This document shows, piece after piece, positions 7,891-15,708 of a stretch of DNA of 27,525 nt (position 1 is the stretch's first letter; each line of letters starts with the position of its first letter). Position numbers and translations under genes: made by a program. The DNA is from a virus: positions 1 to 27,525 of the IMG/VR virus record IMGVR_UViG_3300044949_000552. One strand, given 5' to 3'. The notes under the pieces were generated by a model that saw nothing but the letters and a program-made list of their open reading frames with translations, had not been told where the DNA came from and did no database searches.

Positions 7891-8132
7891 TCAACTACAA
7901 GGGCAACAAGTTCTCGGGCTACAACAAGCCCAAGCGCACGCCGGGCGAGAACAAGAAGTTCGCTGTCCTCGCCAAGGAAGGCGACAAGGTCGCTCTCGTG
8001 CGTTTCGGCGACCCGGACATGAGCATCAAGAAGCACATCCCGGAGCGGCGTGCATCCTTCCGCGCCCGTCATGGTTGTGACGAGCCGGGCACCAAACTCT
8101 CCGCCAAGTATTGGGCGTGCAAATCCTGGTAG
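7887..8132 (+). CDS. Conserved small basic phage protein with Cys/His motif
   Basis: An 81-aa basic protein of a family seen in many marine and freshwater phages. The recognisable parts are the N-terminal FSGYNKPKRTPGENKK, a central VRFGDPDMSIKKH, and the C-terminal RASFRARHGCDEPG followed by LSAKYWACKSW. The invariant-looking His-x-Cys and Trp-Ala-Cys could bind metal, which is inference. It is coupled by ATGA to the lipoprotein gene and lies just upstream of the tail adaptor. Such proteins usually sit within structural clusters, but no function is established. Confidence 0.75.
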   Translation: MINYKGNKFSGYNKPKRTPGENKKFAVLAKEGDKVALVRFGDPDMSIKKHIPERRASFRARHGCDEPGTKLSAKYWACKSW

Positions 8133-8135
8133 CCA

Positions 8136-9065
8136 ATGAGAACCGTCACCTACGACTACGTGCTGCAACGCGCCTGTGAGCTCACTGGGCGCGTCTTTTC
8201 CACTCTAACGACCGAGGAGTCCAACTTCTTCCGCACGTTCATCTCCATGTCACTGCGGAGCGCCTGGGAGTGCTTTGATTGGCCCGAGCAGACGGTGTAT
8301 CAGCAGGAGTTCTTTGCGCCCACTTACTCCTACCAAAACACCTACAACGCCGGGGACGTGGTCTACTTCCCGGTCGAGGAGAAGTATTACCAGTGGGTCA
8401 ACATCACGCCGGGTGCCGGCCAGAGCCCGACCACTAGCGGCCCCAACGGCACGCTCAACTCAATCTACTGGTCCGAGGCACAGCCTTCCTACGGTAACAA
8501 TGACGGCGACTGGGACAGCACCACGTCCTACACCATTGGCCAGATCGTGCTCTACCCTGTGACTCAGGAGTACTACCAGCTCTACGCCATTGCACCGTCC
8601 GGCACCGTCCCGACCAACACAGCCTACTGGGGAATCCTGAACAAGTTCCTGCGCAATATCTCGCAGACCAACAACCCCGACGGCACAACCCGGGCTGTCC
8701 CCATCGGTGAAACTTTCTCAGTCTGGCCAGCCGACCCTCGGGTCACCTGGCGTCAGCAGGAGGTCACGTACACGTTCACCGATGACGGTGTGCTGGTTGG
8801 GAACGACCTCCCCTACGTCTGGCTGGAATTCCGCAAGACCCCACCGCTTCTGTCCAGCTCCGCCGAGGCCACCGCCTACGCCTTCCCCTACCGCTTCTGC
8901 GAGATCTGCGCACTCAAGGCCGCCGGCCAGATGCTCCGGGTCGACGGCAAGATCGACCTGGGCAACCAGTTCCTTGAGTTAGGAGAGGTTGAACTGACCA
9001 AGGAGATCGACAAGGTGGCGCTCCAGGAGAAATATGTCCGGCAGATAATCGTACCGTCCCGGTGA
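8136..9065 (+). CDS. Tail adaptor (gp11-like) with two carbohydrate-binding-like inserts
   Basis: A 309-aa protein immediately upstream of the nozzle-like gene, the position of podovirus head-tail adaptor proteins. The helical N-terminus (residues 1-60, RACELTGRVFSTLTTEES) and the helical C-terminal part (250-305, RFCEICALKAAGQML) match that family's all-helical core. Between them lie two repeats of a chitin-binding (CBM5/12)-like pattern: residues 68-112 (YNAGDVVYF, YYQW, Gly-x-x-Pro, YW) and 130-166 (SYTIGQIVLY, YYQLY, GTVP, YWG). In known adaptors this place is a loop, so the inserts are expected to be exposed on the tail. No clear Shine-Dalgarno precedes the ATG. Confidence 0.65.
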   Translation: MRTVTYDYVLQRACELTGRVFSTLTTEESNFFRTFISMSLRSAWECFDWPEQTVYQQEFFAPTYSYQNTYNAGDVVYFPVEEKYYQWVNITPGAGQSPTTSGPNGTLNSIYWSEAQPSYGNNDGDWDSTTSYTIGQIVLYPVTQEYYQLYAIAPSGTVPTNTAYWGILNKFLRNISQTNNPDGTTRAVPIGETFSVWPADPRVTWRQQEVTYTFTDDGVLVGNDLPYVWLEFRKTPPLLSSSAEATAYAFPYRFCEICALKAAGQMLRVDGKIDLGNQFLELGEVELTKEIDKVALQEKYVRQIIVPSR

Positions 9066-9066
9066 T

Positions 9067-11898
9067 ATGCCTGACCTGCCTCAAATCGGTGCAATCGACG
9101 ATGGATTCGTTGGAGTGGTATCGCGCATTGACCCGGCGCTGATCCCGGCCTCCTACGTTTCCAACGCCGTCAACCGACGCTTCGAGGATCAGGTCATTAA
9201 GAACCGCTGGGGCATTGTGCAGCCCAAGTGGGGCGGCCGCTGGTCGAGCGGATCACGCGTCGTCACGCTCACATCTGGATCATCGGTCGGTGTTCCTGTC
9301 TCCGGCACTCAGATCCCGGCAAACTCGCAGGTGGTTTGCGACGTGGACGCCAACACCCAGATCTTTTCCAACGGCACGCTCTGTACGCTGGACGACAACA
9401 CCAACGCGACCTTCAGTACTGCGGCATTTAGCTTCGCGCCGTCGCCTGCAAACAAGACGGTGCAGTTCTACGACTCAACCGCTCCCTTCGAGGATATCCT
9501 CGGCATCCTGCCCTACCGCGACCCGGACACCGGGGCCAATGCACTTCTGGTAGCAGTCAACGAGGCCCGGACCTCTGACGGTGGCCAGGGCAAGGTCTGG
9601 TGCATCCGGCCCAACCAGTCGCCCGTGGAAGTGTCCATGAACGGGCACGACATCTACCTGCCGGTGCGCCTCATCCAGGCCACCAACGGCGTGGTCATGC
9701 TGCGCCCGGGCAACGCCCGATACTACTTCGACAGCGTTACCGGCATCGTCTACGACTCAATCGACACCGAGGGCAACGATGCAATCCTGTGTGAAAACAG
9801 TTTCCTTCTTTCCCAAGAGGCATCCACCGAGATCACACTGAACGTGGTGCCCGATCTGGCCACCGGAGACATCGTGAATGTCGGCCAAATTGGCAATGCT
9901 GCTCCACTCTGGAATGCGTCACCCGGGTCTGGCCAAGGCTTCCAGCTCTACGTCAATGTGGTCAATCAGGAGGTCTCGCTGCACCTGACTCTTGCTGATG
10001 CTCGGGCCAAGACCAACTCGTTGCCACTAAACCCGGAGAACAACGCCCGCTACTACATTGAGCTGGCCAGCAACACGACCGGCTACGACCTGGCTCAGGA
10101 CATCGTCAACAACCTGAACGACGGGATGCCGATCCTGATGCAGAGCACGGCAACCAACCCGTCTGCGCTCGACGCCGGTTTCAACCGCATCCCCTCCACG
10201 CTGTCGATCAATAGTTCCGACGCTACTGCGGACACTATTGCGGTCTTTAACCACAACTTCATCCCGGGCGATCAGGTCACACTGACCAACATTGAAAACG
10301 GTGGGGCCAACGTCACCAACAAGATCTACTACGTCTACCCGGTCGATAACAACACGCTGCGCCTGTTCTCGGGCACGACCGAGGAGACCGACTCGCTGAA
10401 CGACGCCAACCGAGCAATCATTCAGATCACGACCACCGGCACGTCGCCTAACATCACGATCAGCGCGGTCACAATCCTCAACCAGGGTTCCGGCTACCTC
10501 TCGGCCCCTGTGATCACGGTCAGCGCCACTGGCACCATTACAACGCCTGCCAGCCTGACCACGACGGTCACCAATGGAATCGTCAGCTCGGTGGCTATCG
10601 TCAACGGCGGAGCATATTCAAACACGCCCACCGCCTCGGTGGCCATGCCTTCGACCCTGGTGGACATTACCACTTCCAACATCACCGGCAGTATCAAGCG
10701 CTCGAGCGCTTCCGGTTCCTCGGTGCCCCCGGGTCGCGAGGGCCTGTACTTCCAGAACCGCTTGCTGCTGCTCTACGGTAACGATTACCTGGCCGTCTCC
10801 GACGTGCTGGACCCGCTGCACTACTCGCCTATCCTGAACGAGTTCAAGCTCAACACCGGCAGCAATGACCGGGTGGTGGCCCTGTACCCGTTCAACATGA
10901 CCACGCTATTGGTCTTCAAGGAACGCTCGGTGCTGGCCGTGGAGAACCTCTACGGCGACCTGTCGACCACCCGGCTGACCGAGATCACCCGGGAGTTCGG
11001 CTGCGTGTCTCAGGCCTCTATCGCAGGCACGGGCTCCGACGTCATCTTCCTGTCCCAGCGCGGCATCATCAGCCTGCGCCAGACCGAGTTTGGCATCAGC
11101 CAATCGGTGGTGGTGCCATTGTCCGACCAGATCCAGAACATCGTCGACGACATCGATCAGGCCTTCTGGAGCAACGCCTGCGGGACCTACTTCTCGAACC
11201 GCTACATCCTAAGCGTGCCGGTCGAGGGCGGTGACGGCACCAACCAACGCACGCTGGTCTACAACTTCCTGAACAAGGCTTGGGAAGGCTACTGGGAGGG
11301 CTCGTTGCTCGTTCCGAAGTACTGGTCTAGAGTCATCGTTGCAGGCACCGACACGCTGTGCTGGGCCGATGAGAGCGGATTAATCCACCAGTTCGACACG
11401 CTCGGTCTTGTGGACGCCGACCGCACTGGCGTGCTGACCCAGATCAGCACTGAGGTTCGCTTCCGCGGCTACACCGGGGAGGACAACGTCGACCACAAGC
11501 AGTGGACCGATATCCAGTTCGAGCTGGGCAACTGGAACACCCGCTATTCCATCACTGCGCAGTTCGACGGTGTGAATGAGTTCTACACGGTTGCCACCGA
11601 CCAGACCAAAGATCGCACGGCCTACTACACCTACGGCAGCGGCACCTACAACACCAACAACACCGCCGACAACTTCCTAGCCCCGTACCGCGAGGACTAC
11701 TCGGTGACCACCCAGTTCCGCTGCGGAAACAACGGCTGGAAGGCCGGCCTGCACCAGTTCTTCAGCCATAAGGCCCGCCTGCGTAAGCACTCGGCTTCTG
11801 TGCAGCCCCTGATCACCACCGACCAGGGCTCCCTCGACATCTACAGCGCCAAGGTCATCGGAATTGCATTCCGACTCTACGGCAAGAACGACGTCTAA
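9067..11898 (+). CDS. Tail nozzle-like protein (gp12/tail tubular B-like)
   Basis: A 943-aa protein that probably forms the distal tail tube or nozzle. The N-terminus (LPQIGAIDDGFVGVVSRIDP, then YVSNAVNRRFEDQVIKNRWG) and the region of about residues 560-770 (GLYFQNRLLLLYGNDYLAVS, YPFNMTTLLVFKERSVLAVE, IFLSQRGIISLRQTEFGISQ, LVYNFLNKAWEGYWEG) carry the beta-propeller features of podovirus nozzle proteins. A Thr/Val-rich insert (about 395-545) resembles Ig-like or fibre-like decoration. The C-terminal 170 residues are beta-rich. Length is in the usual range of about 800-1000. It follows the adaptor gene by one base, supporting the assignment. Confidence 0.75.
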   Translation: MPDLPQIGAIDDGFVGVVSRIDPALIPASYVSNAVNRRFEDQVIKNRWGIVQPKWGGRWSSGSRVVTLTSGSSVGVPVSGTQIPANSQVVCDVDANTQIFSNGTLCTLDDNTNATFSTAAFSFAPSPANKTVQFYDSTAPFEDILGILPYRDPDTGANALLVAVNEARTSDGGQGKVWCIRPNQSPVEVSMNGHDIYLPVRLIQATNGVVMLRPGNARYYFDSVTGIVYDSIDTEGNDAILCENSFLLSQEASTEITLNVVPDLATGDIVNVGQIGNAAPLWNASPGSGQGFQLYVNVVNQEVSLHLTLADARAKTNSLPLNPENNARYYIELASNTTGYDLAQDIVNNLNDGMPILMQSTATNPSALDAGFNRIPSTLSINSSDATADTIAVFNHNFIPGDQVTLTNIENGGANVTNKIYYVYPVDNNTLRLFSGTTEETDSLNDANRAIIQITTTGTSPNITISAVTILNQGSGYLSAPVITVSATGTITTPASLTTTVTNGIVSSVAIVNGGAYSNTPTASVAMPSTLVDITTSNITGSIKRSSASGSSVPPGREGLYFQNRLLLLYGNDYLAVSDVLDPLHYSPILNEFKLNTGSNDRVVALYPFNMTTLLVFKERSVLAVENLYGDLSTTRLTEITREFGCVSQASIAGTGSDVIFLSQRGIISLRQTEFGISQSVVVPLSDQIQNIVDDIDQAFWSNACGTYFSNRYILSVPVEGGDGTNQRTLVYNFLNKAWEGYWEGSLLVPKYWSRVIVAGTDTLCWADESGLIHQFDTLGLVDADRTGVLTQISTEVRFRGYTGEDNVDHKQWTDIQFELGNWNTRYSITAQFDGVNEFYTVATDQTKDRTAYYTYGSGTYNTNNTADNFLAPYREDYSVTTQFRCGNNGWKAGLHQFFSHKARLRKHSASVQPLITTDQGSLDIYSAKVIGIAFRLYGKNDV

Positions 11899-11904
11899 AC
11901 CACC

Positions 11905-12633
11905 ATGCCACTCTTCGTAAACGTCACCCCAGGCACCACGATCAGCCCGACAACCACACTGTCGGCCTCGACGCTCAACCTCCTTGGCACGCCCACCGTA
12001 AACATCACGGGCACCATCGACGGCGGCACGCTGACCATCGGTGCCAACTCGGTAAACACCGCGGCAATCCAAGATCTGTCTGTCATCACCAGCAAGATCG
12101 CAGACAACGCTGTTACCAACGCCAAGCTGGCGACGATGGCGGCCAACACCATCAAGGGCAACAACACCGGCAGCAGCGCGACCCCGGTCGACCTGACGGC
12201 AGCTCAAACCAAGACCCTGCTTTCGTTGGTGCCCGACGAGACAACGATTGAGACCAGCGGCACCACGATCCGCCTGAAGGACAACTCGGTCACCTCGGCC
12301 AAGCTCTCAACCGCACCACAGACCAGTAGCTCGACCACGCCGACCGTTAATGTCGGCACAAGCCTGACTTGGGATCTGACGCCTACCGGCAACGTGGCTG
12401 TCACGCTGACCTTCGGAGCCAACGACGAGGGCAAGACCGTGCTGGTGAAGGTGAAGCAGAACGCCGGCGGCTTACTGACCGCAACCTTCTCGGCTTCGGG
12501 CGGCAAGACGATGCAGTTTCAGGCCGGCAGCACCCCGACACTGACAACTGGTGCCAACAAGGCCGACCTGTTTGTCTTCACCTGCATCGGGTCCAACGTC
12601 TACGGCAAGCAAATCGCCAACTTCAACGCCTGA
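11905..12633 (+). CDS. Fibre-like tail protein
   Basis: A 242-aa Thr/Asn/Ser-rich, beta-type protein with little charge. It contains the fibre repeat pattern [20 protein letters not shown] and [14 protein letters not shown], which is widespread in phage tail fibres, then a compact C-terminal beta domain ([20 protein letters not shown] to [10 protein letters not shown]). The location right after the nozzle gene fits a tail fibre or nozzle accessory. Its last base is shared with the next start (TGATG). Confidence 0.65.
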   Translation: MPLFVNVTPGTTISPTTTLSASTLNLLGTPTVNITGTIDGGTLTIGANSVNTAAIQDLSVITSKIADNAVTNAKLATMAANTIKGNNTGSSATPVDLTAAQTKTLLSLVPDETTIETSGTTIRLKDNSVTSAKLSTAPQTSSSTTPTVNVGTSLTWDLTPTGNVAVTLTFGANDEGKTVLVKVKQNAGGLLTATFSASGGKTMQFQAGSTPTLTTGANKADLFVFTCIGSNVYGKQIANFNA

Positions 12634-13040
12634 TGCACGCTGCCTGGTTCAATGAAGGAGCGCCGGTTCCATCAGGGACTGTGCAATGCTATCTGATGGT
12701 GCCTCCAAACACGCAGTCGCAGGATGGAAACTACATCATCAATCCCAGCACAACTTTATTCACCGCAGTCGACATCTACAGTAGGCCAATTCCTGCCACT
12801 ACAACTGTCAAAATAGACATCAAGACTTCTTCGGCAAATATCGTAAATCCGATTCAAAACACCTCGGCTTTCTACACATACACCGCTCCGTTCACGTTGT
12901 TGCAAGCATTGCCAACTGCTACGGTCGGGCCTGTGTATTACTTCGGTTTGAGGGCTTTTGACACGGTTACAGGGCCGGGAATACAAACGCCAGAGCCTAA
13001 CGCATTCCAGACAGTTAAAAACAATTCTGGCTCTCAATGA
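12633..13040 (+). CDS. Unknown beta-rich protein, tail accessory
   Basis: A 135-aa protein whose start overlaps the previous stop (TGATG). The sequence is Thr/Pro/Asn-rich with aromatic strands (TSAFYTYTAPFTLLQALP, GPVYYFGLRAFDTVTGP), resembling a small Ig- or fibronectin-like fold. Codons are noticeably AT-richer than in the nozzle gene upstream and the gene downstream, which suggests separate origin. No signal peptide. Function unknown; placement suggests a tail or fibre accessory protein. Confidence 0.6.
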   Translation: MHAAWFNEGAPVPSGTVQCYLMVPPNTQSQDGNYIINPSTTLFTAVDIYSRPIPATTTVKIDIKTSSANIVNPIQNTSAFYTYTAPFTLLQALPTATVGPVYYFGLRAFDTVTGPGIQTPEPNAFQTVKNNSGSQ

Positions 13041-13441
13041 TCCCCCAGATCACAGACTACCTGCTGCACAAGCTCCCGGACAGCTTCAAGGGCTGGACCC
13101 GTGAGGCTGTCGAGGACTACGTCATGTTCCATGCGGAGCAGGGCACGCTCAAGATCGCCACCCAGGACGACCATGTGGTCGGTGTGTTGGTAGGCTGGCG
13201 CCAGACGGGTCCAGAGCCTAAGGCCTGGGAGTGGCAGCATTCCGACCCCAATGGCGACCACTGGTACTGGCATCAATTCGCCGCGGATTGCGCGGTATTC
13301 GCCATGGCGGTGGCGGCTAAGTTCTTCCATGACCGACCGGAGGCTGCAATCCTCCCGGCTATCGGCTATCGCAACGGCAAACTGACCACCTACAAGAAAG
13401 GCTCGATGCCGATCTACCGGGTGGCCTCCAAAATGATATGA
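13037..13441 (+). CDS. Unknown protein, possibly GNAT-like fold
   Basis: A 134-aa protein coupled on both sides by ATGA overlaps. It has a helical start (ITDYLLHKLPDSFKGWTREA), a strand pair (GTLKIATQDDHVVGVLVGWR) that looks like the beta hairpin of GNAT acetyltransferases, a Trp/His-rich centre (WEWQHSDPNGDHWYWHQF), a helix, and a C-terminal IGYRNGKLTTYKKGSMPIYR. I recognise it as a type that recurs between tail and internal virion genes, but the acetyl-CoA loop (Q/RxxGxG/A) is not visible, so catalysis is doubtful. Confidence 0.65.
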   Translation: MIPQITDYLLHKLPDSFKGWTREAVEDYVMFHAEQGTLKIATQDDHVVGVLVGWRQTGPEPKAWEWQHSDPNGDHWYWHQFAADCAVFAMAVAAKFFHDRPEAAILPAIGYRNGKLTTYKKGSMPIYRVASKMI

Positions 13442-14289
13442 CAGTCGAAGCACCTCCAGCACGCAACTACGCCCAGGAAACCCGGGAAACACTCCGAAAC
13501 CAAATTGATTTGGCGCCGGAGAAGTACGCCGCGGAGGCACAGTTCGCGCCTAAGTATCAGGCGCTGACTATTGATATGCTCAAGCAGGCAACTCCTGAGT
13601 TGCTGCGTCTGTACGAAGAGCAGATTGCGCCAGCAATGGGGCGCACCGAGGCTGCCAGCCGTGCATCTTCCCGGGCTGGCGACATTGCTGATATTGCCAA
13701 GCTCGGGCCTCAAGCCCGTGCTGCCATCCAAGGCTTTGCCCCGGAGCAGACCCGCATTGCCGACATCCTTGCCCAGAACGCGACCTCCAATCTCCTTGCC
13801 GGCTCCCGGCTAACCCCGGAGCAGCAGCGGATGGCGCAGCAGCAGGCCCGCGTAGCCTCTTCGGCCCGTGGCATGGCTCAGGGACCCAATGCCGCGCTGC
13901 AGGAAGCCCTGCGCTCCCAGATGATCGGTGCCGGCCTCCAACAGCAGCGCCAGCAGCAGGCCATGGGCGCACTGCAGGCCGGTCAGGGCGTGTATGGAGA
14001 CGTGTTCCAGCAGGTCTTGGGACGGCCTTCTCAGGCCTTTGCAGGATCTCAGGGATTCGTAGGCCAGGCCTCGGGCTTCAACCCCGGACAGCTCTTCAAC
14101 CCAGAGAGCGCCTACGCATCCAACATCTACGCAGGCAACCAGCAGGCCATTGGCGCTGCCCGGGCTGCCGGTGCATCCGCTACATCCGGCCTGATCGGTG
14201 GCGGCCTCGGTGCTTTGGGAAGCCTTGGCGGCGGAATGTTCAGTGGTGCCGGCTCTGCTGGCGGTTTCGGCAAACTCTTCGGAGGCTAA
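13438..14289 (+). CDS. Internal virion / DNA-ejection protein (gp14-type position)
   Basis: A 283-aa Ala/Gln-rich helical protein. The middle (residues 115-190) has QQRMAQQQARVASSARGMAQ and LQQQRQQQAMGALQAGQG, a helical Gln-rich pattern seen in podovirus internal proteins. The C-terminal 50 residues are Gly/Ala-rich and hydrophobic (TSGLIGGGLGALGSLGGGMF), suitable for inserting into the host envelope. It is the first of three consecutive genes of this kind, and the usual T7-like order places such proteins after the tail tube genes. Coupled to the previous gene by ATGA. It probably helps form the trans-envelope channel for DNA entry. Confidence 0.6.
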   Translation: MTVEAPPARNYAQETRETLRNQIDLAPEKYAAEAQFAPKYQALTIDMLKQATPELLRLYEEQIAPAMGRTEAASRASSRAGDIADIAKLGPQARAAIQGFAPEQTRIADILAQNATSNLLAGSRLTPEQQRMAQQQARVASSARGMAQGPNAALQEALRSQMIGAGLQQQRQQQAMGALQAGQGVYGDVFQQVLGRPSQAFAGSQGFVGQASGFNPGQLFNPESAYASNIYAGNQQAIGAARAAGASATSGLIGGGLGALGSLGGGMFSGAGSAGGFGKLFGG

Positions 14290-14292
14290 TCT

Positions 14293-15705
14293 ATGGCGAC
14301 TTACAGCTACTCAGCAGGCTACCAGGGCGGAGGACCTTCCGCCGTGCCTTCCGGCTACATCGAGGCCTACTCGCAGGCCGGTCGAAACATCGGCCAGGGC
14401 ATCCAGCAGATCGGCAATGCCATCGGCGAGTCGCTGCAGCGGTACGGACAGAACAAGGCTGAGAGTGAGTTTGTGCAGGCTAGATACGAGCAGTTGAGGC
14501 CGTATATTGATACCGTTGCTAGGACCGGCAATGTGATGGACGAGCGTAGTCCCGAGTCAAAACTCTTGGCCGACGTTGGCAAGTTCTCGACGATGAGCCT
14601 TCCGCAAAAGAAGGCGGCGCTGATGAACGCCGAGTTCTTCTTGGATCGGGCCGACAAGCAGCGTGCGCGGGAGCTTTCCGACGAGGCGACTCGTCAGCAG
14701 TTGGCGGTGGGTGCGTTGCAGTTGGGTAAAGCCCAACACGAGGAAGCCGCTGCTCCGTATTTCACGCAGGCATTGATTGACTTGTATGCCCGTCAGCCGG
14801 GACAAGGACCGACCGCTCCGTATGCGGATGTGACTCAGGAGGTAATGGACAAGTACGGCGGAAAGTTGACGCAAGAGCAGGTACAGGCGCTCATCCCGCT
14901 CACGCGCAGGATGGGTCAGGCTATTCCCGCAGGCTTGGTTCCTGTCGGAGCAAAGATGGGTCCTTCTGGTTTGGAAACCGAATACGGTGCGCCCCCCACA
15001 ATCGGTTCAACTGCAATTCCAGGCACTCGTATGGTTCAACCTACCGTTGGTGGAAAGCCTTTTGGCGCTCCTCAAAAAGCGGATATTCAAGGAACAAACG
15101 CATATCTGAACCTTGAAGAACCTCAACAGAAGGCTGCGGACAAGTTCATCACCGACTTTGGAAACGAGAAAACAATTCAAAACCTGAGCGTTGCTGGTTC
15201 GTACCTGAACCAGATGAACAGTTTTGGGGCTTCTATCGGAACTCCGCAGTACAAGCCTAGTGACGACATCGCGCTGATCTTTTCGTTTATGAAAACGCTT
15301 GATCCTGGCAGTACTGTGCGGGAGGGCGAGTATGCCACGGCCAAGAATGCTGGCAGCGTTCCTGAGTCGGTGGTCAACACCTACAACCAGATCCTGAGCG
15401 GCAAGTTCTTGAACGACGATCAGCGCAAGAACTTCATTGAGACCGCCCGCAAGAGCTACTCCGGCATTGCCAAGGAGGCCGAAACGGTTGCGAGCCGATA
15501 CCGTTCAATGGCTAAGGACCGCGGCATCCCAGAGAACCTAGTTGTGCCGTCCAATATGTTTGAGCAGGTGAAGCAGTTTGAGGCCAAGAGCCAGGCTCAA
15601 AACCTTGAGCGCTTCCAATCTCCCGAAGATATGCGTGCCCGCGGATTCAAGCGCGGCCTTGTTTTCAATCCTGCCACCGGAAAATACCAAGAGTTCCAAG
15701 ACTGA
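14293..15705 (+). CDS. Internal virion / ejection protein
   Basis: A 470-aa, mostly helical, soluble protein. The N-terminus is Tyr/Gly/Ser-rich (MATYSYSAGYQGGGPSAVPS), followed by an amphipathic helix (GRNIGQGIQQIGNAIGESLQ) and long charged helices (about residues 60-200). The rest has mixed helix with loops, ending KRGLVFNPATGKYQEFQD. Position between a gp14-type protein and the 1616-aa protein supports an ejected core protein. A recognisable ribosome site (GGAGG) lies 8 bases before the ATG, unlike most structural genes here. No catalytic motif is visible. Confidence 0.6.
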   Translation: MATYSYSAGYQGGGPSAVPSGYIEAYSQAGRNIGQGIQQIGNAIGESLQRYGQNKAESEFVQARYEQLRPYIDTVARTGNVMDERSPESKLLADVGKFSTMSLPQKKAALMNAEFFLDRADKQRARELSDEATRQQLAVGALQLGKAQHEEAAAPYFTQALIDLYARQPGQGPTAPYADVTQEVMDKYGGKLTQEQVQALIPLTRRMGQAIPAGLVPVGAKMGPSGLETEYGAPPTIGSTAIPGTRMVQPTVGGKPFGAPQKADIQGTNAYLNLEEPQQKAADKFITDFGNEKTIQNLSVAGSYLNQMNSFGASIGTPQYKPSDDIALIFSFMKTLDPGSTVREGEYATAKNAGSVPESVVNTYNQILSGKFLNDDQRKNFIETARKSYSGIAKEAETVASRYRSMAKDRGIPENLVVPSNMFEQVKQFEAKSQAQNLERFQSPEDMRARGFKRGLVFNPATGKYQEFQD

Positions 15706-15708
15706 CCT

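Noticed and set aside
7356-8168. 270-aa reverse-strand open frame
   Set aside because: It lies opposite a chain of tightly coupled + strand genes including a recognised conserved family; the protein has no recognisable domain.
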